From Bordetella parapertussis (GTDB lineage Bacteria; Pseudomonadota; Gammaproteobacteria; Burkholderiales; Burkholderiaceae_C): 32,565 nucleotides of DNA. Numbering within the stretch: the first letter of the stretch is position 1; each line of letters starts with the position of its first letter. The position numbers were made by a program, and so were the translations under genes. Of this stretch, positions 15,205 to 23,957 are shown piece by piece. The stretch is taken from the NCBI GenBank assembly GCA_945878355.1, contig CAMCTC010000049.1:1-32565 (forward strand), read 5' to 3'. Below the pieces are notes generated by a model. The model was given only the letters and a program-made list of their open reading frames with translations, had not been told where the DNA came from and did not search any database.

Positions 15205-16272
15205 CTACTGTGGTGGCCCGGCTTCGAGCAAGCGTCTGATCGGCGCCGGAAGGCCCATCGACAAGGCATGCTCTCGCACCACCCAGCGGCCACTGGGCAG
15301 ACCGTTCTCGACCAGGTTGCGACCGGCTGTCGAGAGCTGGTCCGGCAGCGGCCAGTGGCAGGGCCTCAAGGTCCAGTCGAAGTGGGTCAGCGCATGTTGC
15401 ACGGTGGGCATCGGCCTGCCCACGCCCGGCCAGTCACTGGCCTGGTCCCACAAGGCCTGGTCGGACTCGAATTCAGGCAGGCTCCACAGTCCGGCCCAGA
15501 CACCGGTCTGTGGTCGCTGTACCAGCCACACGCTGTCTTTGTGGTCCAGCCACAGCAGCGCATGCTCGCGCTGACCGCGCTTGAGCTTGCGTGTCTTGAC
15601 CGGGTAGGCCTCGGGCTGGCCCTCGGCTCGGGCCACGCAAAGCCCGGCCAGCGGGCAGGCATCGCAGGCCGGACGGCGGGTGCTGCACAGCGAGGCGCCC
15701 AGGTCCATCAAGCCCTGGGTGTAGGACGCGATATCCTGCGCCGGCAGCAAGGCTTCGGCCTGCTGCCACAGCGCGCGCTCATGGCGGCCTTCGGCCAAGT
15801 CGTCGCCGTTGCCCAGCGCGCGCGTGAGCACCCGCTTGACGTTGCCGTCGAGGATCGCGCATCGCTCATCGAAACAGAAGGCGGCGATCGCCGCTGCGGT
15901 GGATCTGCCGATGCCGGGCAAGGTGGCGAGTGCGACGCTGTGACCCGGAAAGCGACCGCCGTGCTGGTCCATCACCACCTGGGCGCAGCGATGCAGGTTG
16001 CGCGCCCGACTGTAATAGCCTAAGCCACTCCACAGCGCCAGCACGTCGTCCTGGTGCGCAGCAGCCAGCGCCGCGACATCCGGAAATCGTTGCAGGAAGC
16101 GTTCGTAATACCCCAGCACAGTGCTGACCTGGGTCTGCTGCAACATGATCTCCGACAACCACACCCTGTAAGGGTCTCGGCTGCCGACCCAGGGCAGGCT
16201 GTGGCGTCCGTGCACGCGTTGCCAGGCAATCAACGTGGGGGCGAGGTCCAGCGGGAGCGGGCGCGCTGTCAT
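15205..16272 (-). CDS. mutY: A/G-specific adenine DNA glycosylase MutY
   Basis: A 355-residue base-excision repair enzyme that removes adenine paired with 8-oxoguanine. It has catalytic Glu41 in SEIMLQQTQV, the helix-hairpin-helix LPGIGRSTAAAI (118-129), catalytic Asp142 in LDGNVKRV, and the [4Fe-4S] cysteines Cys196, Cys203, Cys206 and Cys212 (C-x6-C-x2-C-x5-C). The C-terminal NUDIX-like domain (from about 230) recognises 8-oxoG, with ALTHFDWTL near its end. Its ATG overlaps the stop of the dynamin-like gene (ATGA), and mutM, the other 8-oxoG enzyme, lies just upstream. Confidence 0.96.
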   Translation of the reverse strand: MTARPLPLDLAPTLIAWQRVHGRHSLPWVGSRDPYRVWLSEIMLQQTQVSTVLGYYERFLQRFPDVAALAAAHQDDVLALWSGLGYYSRARNLHRCAQVVMDQHGGRFPGHSVALATLPGIGRSTAAAIAAFCFDERCAILDGNVKRVLTRALGNGDDLAEGRHERALWQQAEALLPAQDIASYTQGLMDLGASLCSTRRPACDACPLAGLCVARAEGQPEAYPVKTRKLKRGQREHALLWLDHKDSVWLVQRPQTGVWAGLWSLPEFESDQALWDQASDWPGVGRPMPTVQHALTHFDWTLRPCHWPLPDQLSTAGRNLVENGLPSGRWVVREHALSMGLPAPIRRLLEAGPPQ

Positions 16273-18287
16273 GCCGCGTTGCGCTCAGGCTGCGTCGGTA
16301 ACCAGGGCACCAGCTGGAGGTGAGATGCTCGATCAGGGGCCGGCGGCGCATTGGCCTGCAAGCTCAGTCGGTCGACCTCTCTCGCCAAGTGCTGCGCCAG
16401 GGTCTTCTGCTGTGTTTGCTGGGCCTCGAGCGAAGCGATGCTGAGCTCTAGCCCGTCTTCGGCCTGCCGGATACGCTGATGCGCTTCGCGCCGCTGTTGC
16501 AAGCTGCGACGGCGTTCGCGCAGTTGATCATCGATCTGGGTGCTGATGGCCTTGGCCCACAGCTCGATGTCCTGGGCCGCGCCATCGAATACCACCCGAA
16601 GGCGCGACAGCAGGATCTGCGAGAAGCGCGCCATGAATCCAGCTTGCGCCAGGCGCCAGATCTGGGTCAATCCGACATAGCGGCTGTAGCTGTTCTCGAT
16701 CACACCGAGTTCCTGTCTGTGGCGGTCCAGCACAGGACGCTGGCCTGACCGCAGTGCGAAGCCGAAATCAGCGTTCAGGCTGCGCAGGCTGGCTTGCAGC
16801 ATGGCTTCGATCTCGTCGAGTTGGGCCGTGGCCCGGCGCAGTCGCTGTTGCTGCTGCTGGCCCATCGCGCCAAAGGCCTTGGTGGCGCCCAGTTTGAACA
16901 GGCTGGTGTCGCTGTTGTCTTGCATGCGCTGCAGGTCGGCGCGCACCAGTTGGCTGGACAGTCCGTCAAGCAGGGCCTGCAATTGGCGCAGCAGCACCGC
17001 GCGCAGCGCCGACAGGCGAGGCGCGCAACGCTCGAAGTCAGAGCCTTCGTTGTCCAGCCTGGCGCGCATCAGTTTGAGCCTGGCAGCGCTCTTGCCACGC
17101 AGGCTTTGCAGCTCGATCAGTTGCTCGGCGGTCTGGCGCAGGCGGTCTGACAGGCGCCGAAGCGCCGCTTGCTGCAAGGACAGCAAGCCGTCACCGACGA
17201 TGCGTCCCAGTGCTTTGCCGCGCTGGGGCAGCAGTTGCGCCAGCAGCGCTTGCTCTAGCGCTGGCAGTCGGCTGGCAGCGACTGCCGCCGGGTCGCCCTG
17301 GATCCGCGCAGCCAGCGCTTTTCGGGCTGACAGCGCAAAGACCTGTTCCGGCGCCAGTCCAAGTGTTTGTGCGACTTGCTTGCACTGGTTGGCCACCTGT
17401 GCTTCGATCTGCGAGGCGTCGAGCAGGGGGTCGTGCAGGGTGTCGATCTTGTTGAGCACGACAAAGCGCTCGCCGACCCTGCCGTCGAGATGATCGCGCC
17501 AGACCGAAAGGTCGCTGCGGGTCACGCCGGTATCGGCAGCCAACAGGAACACTGTTGCGTGCGCCGATGGCAGCAAGGCCAGCGTGAGCTCGGGCTCGGC
17601 GCCTATCGCGTTCAGACCCGGCGTGTCGATCACCACCAAACCGCGCTTGAGCAGCGGGTGCGGGTAGTTGATCAGCGCGTGCCGCCAGGCGGGTAGCTCG
17701 ACCTGGCCGCTGGCGTCGCAAGGTGGGTTGTGCTCGGCTTGGTCGTCGCTCCAAAAGCCCAGCGCGCGGGCCTGGTCGACCGGCACGTGAACCGCGCGTG
17801 CCACTTGCTCCAATGTCAAGGCCATGGCTTGAGGGTCGTCCAGGCTCAGCGGCATGCGGACCCACATCCCGGGTTGGTCGCGCAATTCAGCCAGGGTCTG
17901 GCCGCTGGCGCGGCTGGCAATCGGCAGCAATGCCAGCGACGGCGTTTGCTGTGCATCCCAGGCCAGTTCGACCGGGCACATGGTTGTTCGCCCCGGCGTC
18001 GCTGGCAGCAGGCGGCGGCCGGTATCGGCAAAGAACATCGCGTTGATCAGTTCCGACTTGCCGCGCGAAAACTCGGCGACGAATGCCAGCACCCACCGGT
18101 CTGAAGCCAGTTGCTGGCGCACGCAGGCCAACAGCGTTTGGGCCTGGGCGTCGAGCAAGCCGTTGTCGGTCAGCATGGCGCCGAAATGCTCGACCCCGCG
18201 ATCAAGCGCACGGCACCAAGCGGCGAGCGAGTCCAAGCTGGGGAGAAGGGCACTCGACATGTGGGATTGGCAGATGAGCTGATTCAT
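16269..18287 (-). CDS. Dynamin-like GTPase
   Basis: A 672-residue bacterial dynamin-family protein. It has a G1 loop in AEFSRGKSELINA (71-83), the G2 Thr in PGRTTMCP, G3 DTPGLN (221-226) and G4 NKID (279-282). The rest is mostly helical with heavy Gln/Arg/Leu content and coiled-coil potential (about 360-420, 470-500 and 590-650), as in dynamin stalks. A long insert between G2 and G3 (110-215) is notable. No clear membrane segments are seen. Family members remodel or protect membranes; the role here is unknown. The start may be 18287 or the ATG at 18260; neither has a good ribosome binding site. It is translationally coupled to mutY. Confidence 0.85.
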   Translation of the reverse strand: MNQLICQSHMSSALLPSLDSLAAWCRALDRGVEHFGAMLTDNGLLDAQAQTLLACVRQQLASDRWVLAFVAEFSRGKSELINAMFFADTGRRLLPATPGRTTMCPVELAWDAQQTPSLALLPIASRASGQTLAELRDQPGMWVRMPLSLDDPQAMALTLEQVARAVHVPVDQARALGFWSDDQAEHNPPCDASGQVELPAWRHALINYPHPLLKRGLVVIDTPGLNAIGAEPELTLALLPSAHATVFLLAADTGVTRSDLSVWRDHLDGRVGERFVVLNKIDTLHDPLLDASQIEAQVANQCKQVAQTLGLAPEQVFALSARKALAARIQGDPAAVAASRLPALEQALLAQLLPQRGKALGRIVGDGLLSLQQAALRRLSDRLRQTAEQLIELQSLRGKSAARLKLMRARLDNEGSDFERCAPRLSALRAVLLRQLQALLDGLSSQLVRADLQRMQDNSDTSLFKLGATKAFGAMGQQQQQRLRRATAQLDEIEAMLQASLRSLNADFGFALRSGQRPVLDRHRQELGVIENSYSRYVGLTQIWRLAQAGFMARFSQILLSRLRVVFDGAAQDIELWAKAISTQIDDQLRERRRSLQQRREAHQRIRQAEDGLELSIASLEAQQTQQKTLAQHLAREVDRLSLQANAPPAPDRASHLQLVPWLPTQPERNAA

Positions 18288-18374
18288 CGTATCGCAGGCC
18301 GGGCGCAGCGGGTGCGCGACGGCGTCCAGGACGCGCGCATCAGCCCGGGAACTTCCTGGATGCGGCCGGATTGC

Positions 18375-19208
18375 TCAACGCCGTTGGCAGCCAGCGCAGA
18401 AGTAGGTCGCGCGCTGGCCCTGCACGATGCGCCGCACTACACCGCCACAGCGGCCGCAGTCCTGGCCTTCCCGGCCGTAGACCAGGGCTTCGGTCTGGAA
18501 TGCACCGCTCATGCCGTGGGCATCGCGAAAGTCGCGCAAGGTCGAGCCTCCGAGTTCGATCGCGCGAGCCAGCGTCAAGCGCAGCGCGGCCAGCAACCGC
18601 TCGCAGCGCGGCCGGCTCAGCTTGTCGCAGCGGGTTCGCGGGTCGATCGCGGCGCGGTGCAGCGCTTCGCTGGCGTAGATGTTGCCCGCGCCCACGACGA
18701 TGTCGCCGGCCAGCAGCGCCGCCTTGACCGTCGTGCGCCGGGCTTGCATCGCGGCGTGCAGGTGGTGGTGGGTCAGCCCGGTGTCGAAGGGCTCGGCGCC
18801 CAGTCTGGCCAGCAATCGAGCGGCGGGGTCTTGCGTCAAGCCAGGCGACCAGACCACCGCACCAAAGCGACGCGGATCGGTCAGCCTGAGCATGCCGCGA
18901 CTGGTGTTCAGGTCGAAATGGTCGTGCGGCCCGGCCGCACCTGGCTGATCGCTCAGCTGCAGCGAGCCCGACATGCCGAGGTGCAGCAACAGCCCACCAT
19001 GCTCGCCGGTGTTGCTGGCGGCCAGCGGCATCCAGAGGTACTTGCCGCGTCGCAGCAGCGCACCGACCACGCATCCGTGCAGAGATTCGGGGGCGCAGCC
19101 CAGCGGCCAGCGCAGTGGTTTCCCCAGTCTGGCCGAGAGCACGGTGGCGCCGAGCAGGCGATCGACTAGGCTGGCGCGGGTGACTTCGACTTCTGGCAAT
19201 TCTGGCAT
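18375..19208 (-). CDS. mutM: Formamidopyrimidine-DNA glycosylase MutM (Fpg)
   Basis: A 277-residue bifunctional DNA glycosylase/AP lyase for 8-oxoguanine opposite C. The mature N-terminus is [10 protein letters not shown], with the catalytic Pro2 and Glu3. RRGKYLW carries the conserved Lys. The middle has LHLGMSGSL and DPRRFGAV, the H2TH region is [13 protein letters not shown], and the C-terminal zinc finger has four Cys (CGRC...CAGC). All key residues are present. It is followed on the same strand, after 87 bp, by the dynamin-like gene and mutY, and diverges from the TPR gene. Confidence 0.97.
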   Translation of the reverse strand: MPELPEVEVTRASLVDRLLGATVLSARLGKPLRWPLGCAPESLHGCVVGALLRRGKYLWMPLAASNTGEHGGLLLHLGMSGSLQLSDQPGAAGPHDHFDLNTSRGMLRLTDPRRFGAVVWSPGLTQDPAARLLARLGAEPFDTGLTHHHLHAAMQARRTTVKAALLAGDIVVGAGNIYASEALHRAAIDPRTRCDKLSRPRCERLLAALRLTLARAIELGGSTLRDFRDAHGMSGAFQTEALVYGREGQDCGRCGGVVRRIVQGQRATYFCAGCQRR

Positions 19209-19245
19209 CGACGGGAATTATGGCCGCGACCTAGAATCTACTGAG

Positions 19246-19298
19246 TGTCCCGAGGCCGGCCGACGCCGGCCGCCCCCCGTGGGGGGTCAAGCAAAGTG
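19246..19298. repeat. GC-rich tandem inverted repeats between mutM and the TPR gene
   Basis: Two adjacent palindromic pieces are visible: GGCCGGC-CGAC-GCCGGCC (19256-19273) and CCCCCC-GT-GGGGGG (19274-19287). They lie in the 126 bp divergent intergenic region. They could be a REP-like repeat, a supercoil-sensitive element, or leader hairpins of either transcript. Confidence 0.5.
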
Positions 19299-19334
19299 GC
19301 CAAGCCACATTTACTTGAGTAATCAGGAGTTTCC

Positions 19335-21221
19335 ATGACCGGCTTTGCAGCCCGCCCTTTAGGCGCCAGGCTTTCCCGCATCAAGTCGGCCGTTCTGTTG
19401 CCTTCCTTGCTGGTGGCCTTCGCCTGCGGCAGCGCGTCGGCCCAAGCCGCAGCACCGACTGCGCCGGTGAGCAATTCGTCGCTAGACTCGTTGCTGTTTT
19501 ACCAGTTGCTCATCGGTGAGCTCGAGCTCACCGCAGGCCGGGTCGGCAACGCCTACGGTGTGATCCTGGATGCCGCTCGGCGGCACGGAGATGAGGTGTT
19601 GTTCCAGCGCGCGGTGGATATTGCCTTGCAGGCGCGCGCCGGCGACCAAGCCCTCGATGCCGTGCGCGTCTGGCGCAGTGCCAAGCCGAAATCGACGGCG
19701 GCGATGCGTTACCAGGTCCAGATCCTGTTGGCGGTCAACCGTGCCGACGACGCGATCGAGCCGATGGCGGCATGGCTGGCGGCCGTGCCGACCTTGGAGC
19801 GGCCTGGCTTGCTGGCCAGCCTGCCACGCTTGACGCAAAGCCTGGCCGACCGGCGGCGCGCGCTGGCACTGGTCGAGAAGCTGGTGCTGCCCTACCTCGA
19901 CGGCCTGGGGACGCGCACCGCCAGCCGGGTGAGTTTGGGCCGGGCCCATCTGTCTGCAGGCAATCTGCCGCAGGCTCTGGGCCTGGCCCGTGCAGCGCAG
20001 ACCGACGACCCAGGCGCTGCAGGCCCGGTCTTGCTCGCGCTTGAACTGCTGCCCGGTACGCCGGCCGCTGAGCCCATCATCACCGAGCATCTGGCCCGCC
20101 CGGACGCCGATCCGGCGCTGCGCATGGCCTATGCGCGCTTGCTCACGCTGGCGCAGCGCTATGCCGACGCGGTTCGTCAACTCGAGCGTCTGACCCAGGA
20201 CAGTCCGCAGCTGCCCGAGCCCTGGCTCACGCTCGGTGCGCTGAGGCTTGAGCTCAAGCAAGCGCCGGCGGCCGAGACTGCATTGCTGCGCTATGTGGCG
20301 CTCGCATCGATGAGGGAACCCGGCCCTGTGGCTGGCGCGCATCCCGCGAACCCGCCCAGTGTTGCTGCGACCCAGCCTGCCAAGCCCAGCCACCCGGCGA
20401 CCCCGGATGACGGCGACGATGGCGAGCAAGCAGTCCAAGATCCTGCCGCTGGCCGTGACCTGACCCAGGCGTTTCTGTTGCTGGCGCAGGCTGCCGAGCA
20501 GCGCGGTGATGCCCAGGCCGCAGAGACTTGGCTGGCCAAGGTCGACAATCCTCAGCGTGCCTTGGAAGTGCAGTCGAGACGGGCCTCGCTGCTGGCGCGT
20601 CAGGGCCGGCTGGCGGATGCCAGGGCTTTGATCCGGGCCGTGCCTGAGCGCACCGGCGACGATGCCCGCGCCAAGTTGATGGCTGAGGCCCAGATGCTGC
20701 GCGAGCTCAAGCGCTGGCGAGAGGCCGCCGAAGTGCTGGCCATCGCGAGTGCGCGCTTTGCCGATGACAGCGACTTGATCTACGAACAGGCCATGATCGA
20801 GGAAAAGCTTGAACACCTGGCCGAGATGGAGCGCCTGCTGCGTCGCGTGATGGCGCTCAAGCCCGATCATCCGCACGCGCACAACGCCCTCGGCTACTCA
20901 CTGGCCGACAGGGGTTTGCGCCTGCCCGAGGCGCGCGAACTGATCGCCCGCGCACTGAGCTTGTCGCCCGGCAACCCGTTCATCACCGACAGCCTGGGCT
21001 GGGTCGAGTTCAGGCTCGGCAACCGTGAAGAAGCCCTGCGCTTGCTGCGCCAAGCGCACAGCGCACGTCCCGATACCGAGATCGGCGCCCATCTGGGCGA
21101 AGTGCTGTGGTCGATGGGTCGACAGGAGGATGCACGCAGCGTCTGGCAGGACGCACGCGGCCGCGATGCCGACAACGAAGTGCTGCGCGAGACCTTGAGG
21201 CGGTTGAAAGTCGACTTGTGA
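19335..21221 (+). CDS. Exported tetratricopeptide-repeat protein
   Basis: A 628-residue TPR protein. A signal peptide is likely (basic start, hydrophobic 17-31, cleavage near GSASAQA at 32-38). Helical repeats fill residues 50-320, then a Pro/Ala/Asp-rich linker (about 335-365), then canonical TPRs toward the C-terminus (HPHAHNALGYSLADRG, LSPGNPFITDSLGW, AHLGEVLWSMG). Such proteins upstream of lolB-ispE are widespread in betaproteobacteria and are presumed periplasmic scaffolds in envelope assembly; no enzymatic role is visible. The stop overlaps the lolB GTG start. Confidence 0.88.
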   Translation: MTGFAARPLGARLSRIKSAVLLPSLLVAFACGSASAQAAAPTAPVSNSSLDSLLFYQLLIGELELTAGRVGNAYGVILDAARRHGDEVLFQRAVDIALQARAGDQALDAVRVWRSAKPKSTAAMRYQVQILLAVNRADDAIEPMAAWLAAVPTLERPGLLASLPRLTQSLADRRRALALVEKLVLPYLDGLGTRTASRVSLGRAHLSAGNLPQALGLARAAQTDDPGAAGPVLLALELLPGTPAAEPIITEHLARPDADPALRMAYARLLTLAQRYADAVRQLERLTQDSPQLPEPWLTLGALRLELKQAPAAETALLRYVALASMREPGPVAGAHPANPPSVAATQPAKPSHPATPDDGDDGEQAVQDPAAGRDLTQAFLLLAQAAEQRGDAQAAETWLAKVDNPQRALEVQSRRASLLARQGRLADARALIRAVPERTGDDARAKLMAEAQMLRELKRWREAAEVLAIASARFADDSDLIYEQAMIEEKLEHLAEMERLLRRVMALKPDHPHAHNALGYSLADRGLRLPEARELIARALSLSPGNPFITDSLGWVEFRLGNREEALRLLRQAHSARPDTEIGAHLGEVLWSMGRQEDARSVWQDARGRDADNEVLRETLRRLKVDL

Positions 21222-21775
21222 TCCTGGCTTGGCGTGGGTTGATCGGCGCGGCCTTGGTCGCGACAGCGCTTGCCGCGCTACCGGGATGCGCTGGCGTGCC
21301 CTCAGTCGCTAACAATGACCGAAACGACAGCGTCAGTGGCCGACTGTCGGTGCGAATTGCCAGCGAGCCCGAGCGCGGCTTGAATGCAGGTTTCGAGCTC
21401 ATCGGCACGGCGCTCGAAGGTCGCCTGTTGCTGAGCGGCCCGCTGGGCACCACAGCGGCCCAAGCGCGCTGGTCACGGGGGCAGGCCTGGCTGGCCGTCG
21501 GCGGAGTCGAAACCAGCTACGCCGACCTCGATCTGTTGACCTTCGCGGCCTTGGGTGAGCGAATTCCGATGGCCGCATTGTTCGATTGGCTGCGTGGTCG
21601 TCCTTGGTCAGGTGCGCCTGCTGCTGCGCGCAGCGACGGCATGCCGGGTTTCGATCAGCTGGGTTGGCAGGTCGGACTCGCGCGCTGGCCCGAAGGCTGG
21701 GTCGAGGCCTATCGGCCGGCCAAGCTGAGCCATCCGGCGGTGACGGTGCGGGTCAGGCTGGAGCCAGCGGCATGA
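21218..21775 (+). CDS. lolB: Outer-membrane lipoprotein receptor LolB
   Basis: A 185-residue lipoprotein. A hydrophobic signal runs to a lipobox LPGC with Cys24 as the lipidated residue. The mature part contains SGRLSVRI, LSGPLGTTAAQARW and GWQVGLARWPEGWVEAYRP, the LolB pattern. LolB accepts lipoproteins from LolA and inserts them in the outer membrane. I place the start at GTG 21218, which overlaps the TPR stop (GTGA) and gives a normal signal peptide; the open frame extends upstream without meaning. It ends in an ATGA overlap with ispE. Confidence 0.92.
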   Translation: MILAWRGLIGAALVATALAALPGCAGVPSVANNDRNDSVSGRLSVRIASEPERGLNAGFELIGTALEGRLLLSGPLGTTAAQARWSRGQAWLAVGGVETSYADLDLLTFAALGERIPMAALFDWLRGRPWSGAPAAARSDGMPGFDQLGWQVGLARWPEGWVEAYRPAKLSHPAVTVRVRLEPAA

Positions 21776-22692
21776 TGTCAGCGATATACGACGTGCCGGC
21801 GCCGGCCAAACTCAACCTGTTTCTGCACGTGGTGGGGCGGCGCCCAGATGGCTACCACCTGCTTCAGTCCTTGTTTGTGCTGATCGACTGGTGCGATACC
21901 TTGCACTTCGAGCGCCGCAGCGATGGCCGGCTGCAACGTCACGACCTGGGGCCGGTATTGCCAGCGGACGACTTGAGTCTGCGGGCTGCGCGCGCATTGC
22001 AGTGCGCCAGTGGCAGCACGTTCGGGGCCGACCTGTCGGTGCTCAAGCAGGTGCCATGGGGTGCTGGCCTGGGCGGCGGCAGCTCGGATGCGGCGAGCAC
22101 CTTGCTCGCACTCAATCGACTCTGGGGTCTGAACTGGTCGCGCGAGCGCTTGCAGCAGATCGCGCTGACGCTGGGTGCCGATGTGCCGTTTTTTGTGGGT
22201 GGTCACAACGCCTTGGTCGAAGGCATCGGTGAGCAGCTCACGCCGATGCCCAGCTTGGCTGCTCAGCGCTACGCGGTGGTCAAGCCGGCGGCTGCGATCG
22301 CCACCGAAGCGATTTTCGGCAGCAGTCTGTTGGTTCGCAATACGGAAGCTGTTATAGTCATGAGCTTGCTTGCTGACGCTAAGCTTCGCGATGATCTCTT
22401 GACAGGGTACGGCCGCAACGATTTGCAGCCACCTGCCGAGGCAGCTTGTTCCGAGATCATTGATGTGGCTGCGTGGCTGGAAGAACGGTTCGGCAACAGC
22501 CGCATGTCGGGCTCAGGCAGCGCGGTTTTTGCGAGGCTTGGCACGTCGGGTGGTATTGAGCAGGTAGACAGGATTCAAGGCACAGGCGGTCAGCCTTTGG
22601 CGATAAATCCGGTGGAAGAAATTCCGTCGGGCTGGGTCGGCCGGATGTGCCTCAGTTTGGACCACCATCCATTGGTTGGTTGGGCCGACTGA
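21772..22692 (+). CDS. ispE: 4-diphosphocytidyl-2-C-methyl-D-erythritol kinase
   Basis: A 306-residue GHMP kinase of the non-mevalonate isoprenoid pathway. It has PAPAKLNLFLHVVGRRPDGYH at the start, the ATP loop VPWGAGLGGGSSDAAS, LGADVPFFV and, near the end, RMSGSGSAVFA. The ATG at 21772 overlaps the lolB stop; a second ATG directly follows. A short segment around residues 190-210 (NTEAVIVMSLLADAKL) is encoded by locally AT-richer DNA and contains a promoter-like sequence. The lolB-ispE-tRNA-prs order is conserved in betaproteobacteria. Confidence 0.96.
   Translation: MMSAIYDVPAPAKLNLFLHVVGRRPDGYHLLQSLFVLIDWCDTLHFERRSDGRLQRHDLGPVLPADDLSLRAARALQCASGSTFGADLSVLKQVPWGAGLGGGSSDAASTLLALNRLWGLNWSRERLQQIALTLGADVPFFVGGHNALVEGIGEQLTPMPSLAAQRYAVVKPAAAIATEAIFGSSLLVRNTEAVIVMSLLADAKLRDDLLTGYGRNDLQPPAEAACSEIIDVAAWLEERFGNSRMSGSGSAVFARLGTSGGIEQVDRIQGTGGQPLAINPVEEIPSGWVGRMCLSLDHHPLVGWAD
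22330..22358 (+). promoter_or_regulatory. Possible promoter inside ispE for tRNA-Gln and prs
   Basis: TTGGTT (22330-22335), 17 bp, TATAGT (22353-22358), in an AT-richer patch of an otherwise GC-rich gene, about 370 bp before tRNA-Gln. Internal promoters for prs within the preceding gene are plausible, but this is motif matching only. Confidence 0.3.
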
Positions 22693-22729
22693 GAGGGTTT
22701 GAGGAAGTGGTGAAAGCTGCTTCCTGTGT

Positions 22730-22806
22730 AGGGGAGTCGCCAAGTTGGTCAAGGCATCGGATTTTGATTCCGACATGCGAGGGTTCGAGTCCTTCCTCCC
22801 CTGCCA
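22730..22806 (+). tRNA. tRNA-Gln (UUG anticodon)
   Basis: A 77 nt cloverleaf including encoded CCA. The acceptor stem is AGGGGAG/CTCCCCT with discriminator G, the D-arm GCCAAGTTGGTCAAGGC, the anticodon loop TTTTGAT with TTG in a CGGAT/ATTCCG-type stem, and the T-arm GAGGGTTCGAGTCCTTC. Closely similar to bacterial tRNA-Gln. It sits between ispE and prs, as in many relatives. Confidence 0.97.
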
Positions 22807-22857
22807 AAGACATTTCATTCCACCGTATCGATAGTCTGGCCTGACGGAGAACGTACC

Positions 22858-23820
22858 GTGCTGTTCAACACCGTGCTGTTCACCGGCAACGCCAACCCCC
22901 TCCTGGCCCAAGAGATGGCCAAGAGCTTGGGGGTCGATATCGGCAAGGCCACGGTAGGCCGGTTCTCGGATGGCGAAGTCACGGTTGAGGTGCACCAAAA
23001 TGTGCGCGCCCGCGATGTCTTTGTGGTGCAGAGCACTTGTTCTCCGACCAACGAGAACCTGATGGAACTCTTGATCATGGTCGATGCGCTCAAGCGCGCC
23101 AGCGCTCGCCGCATCACCGCCGTGATCCCTTATTTCGGCTATGCCCGGCAGGACCGCAGGCCGCGTTCGATGCGGGTGCCGATCTCTGCCAAAGTGGTGG
23201 CCAACCTGCTTGAGACAGTCGGTGTCGAACGCTTGTTGACGATGGACCTGCATGCCGACCAGATTCAGGGCTTCTTCGACATTCCTGTCGACAACATCTA
23301 TGCCTCTCCGGTGCTGCTGTCTGACCTGAAGAGCAAGGCTTACCCCGACTTGGTGGTGGTCAGCCCCGATGTGGGCGGTGTGGTCCGCGCGCGTGCGCTG
23401 GCCAAGCAACTCGGCAGCGATCTGGCAATCATCGACAAGCGCAGACCCAAGGCCAATGTGTCTGAGGTGATGCATGTGATCGGCGAAATCGACGGTCGCA
23501 ACTGCGTGATCATGGACGACATGATCGATACCGCAGGAACCTTGGTCAAAGCCGCCGAGGTGCTCAAGGAGCGCGGTGCCAAGCGCGTTTTTGCCTACTG
23601 CACCCACCCCATCCTGTCGGGCCCAGCGGTCGAGCGCATTGCCAGCAGCCAGATCGACGAGGTCGTGATCACCAACACCATTCCGCTTTCCGACGCCGCC
23701 AAGGCATGCAAGAAGATCCGCCAACTCTCGGTGGCTTTTCTGTTTGCCGAGACCATCCGACGCATTTCGGATGGTGAGTCGGTGACCTCACTTTTCGCCG
23801 AACAAAACAGCAATTTCTGA
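22858..23820 (+). CDS. prs: Ribose-phosphate pyrophosphokinase
   Basis: A 320-residue PRPP synthetase, which transfers pyrophosphate from ATP to ribose-5-phosphate for nucleotide, His and Trp synthesis. Conserved blocks are [50 protein letters not shown], the [12 protein letters not shown] metal site and the PRPP loop [13 protein letters not shown]. The start is GTG at 22858, with GGAGA eight bases upstream; there is no ATG closer to the conserved N-terminus. The short transcript from tRNA-Gln probably reads into it. Confidence 0.97.
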   Translation: MLFNTVLFTGNANPLLAQEMAKSLGVDIGKATVGRFSDGEVTVEVHQNVRARDVFVVQSTCSPTNENLMELLIMVDALKRASARRITAVIPYFGYARQDRRPRSMRVPISAKVVANLLETVGVERLLTMDLHADQIQGFFDIPVDNIYASPVLLSDLKSKAYPDLVVVSPDVGGVVRARALAKQLGSDLAIIDKRRPKANVSEVMHVIGEIDGRNCVIMDDMIDTAGTLVKAAEVLKERGAKRVFAYCTHPILSGPAVERIASSQIDEVVITNTIPLSDAAKACKKIRQLSVAFLFAETIRRISDGESVTSLFAEQNSNF

Positions 23821-23830
23821 GGCTGGCAGC

Positions 23831-23852
23831 CTCCGGTGCCTGCGCACCGGAG
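23831..23852 (+). promoter_or_regulatory. Perfect hairpin between prs and rplY
   Basis: CTCCGGTGC-CTGC-GCACCGGAG forms a 9 bp perfect stem with a four-base loop just after the prs stop. There is no T-run, so it is not a typical terminator. It may be an RNA-processing or stability element, or a partial attenuator for rplY. Confidence 0.5.
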
Positions 23853-23957
23853 ACCTCGGCCAAAGGGCTATCGGGCGTACGAGACCGGTGGCTATCGGCA
23901 GCTGCAAAGCTGCTCAACCCAAGCGCCTGGTCGCGGGCGCTACCCATGGAGAAAACC

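Noticed and set aside
19482..20882. Long minus-strand open frame opposite the TPR gene (466 codons)
   Set aside because: Shadow of biased codons; low-complexity composition and no motif.
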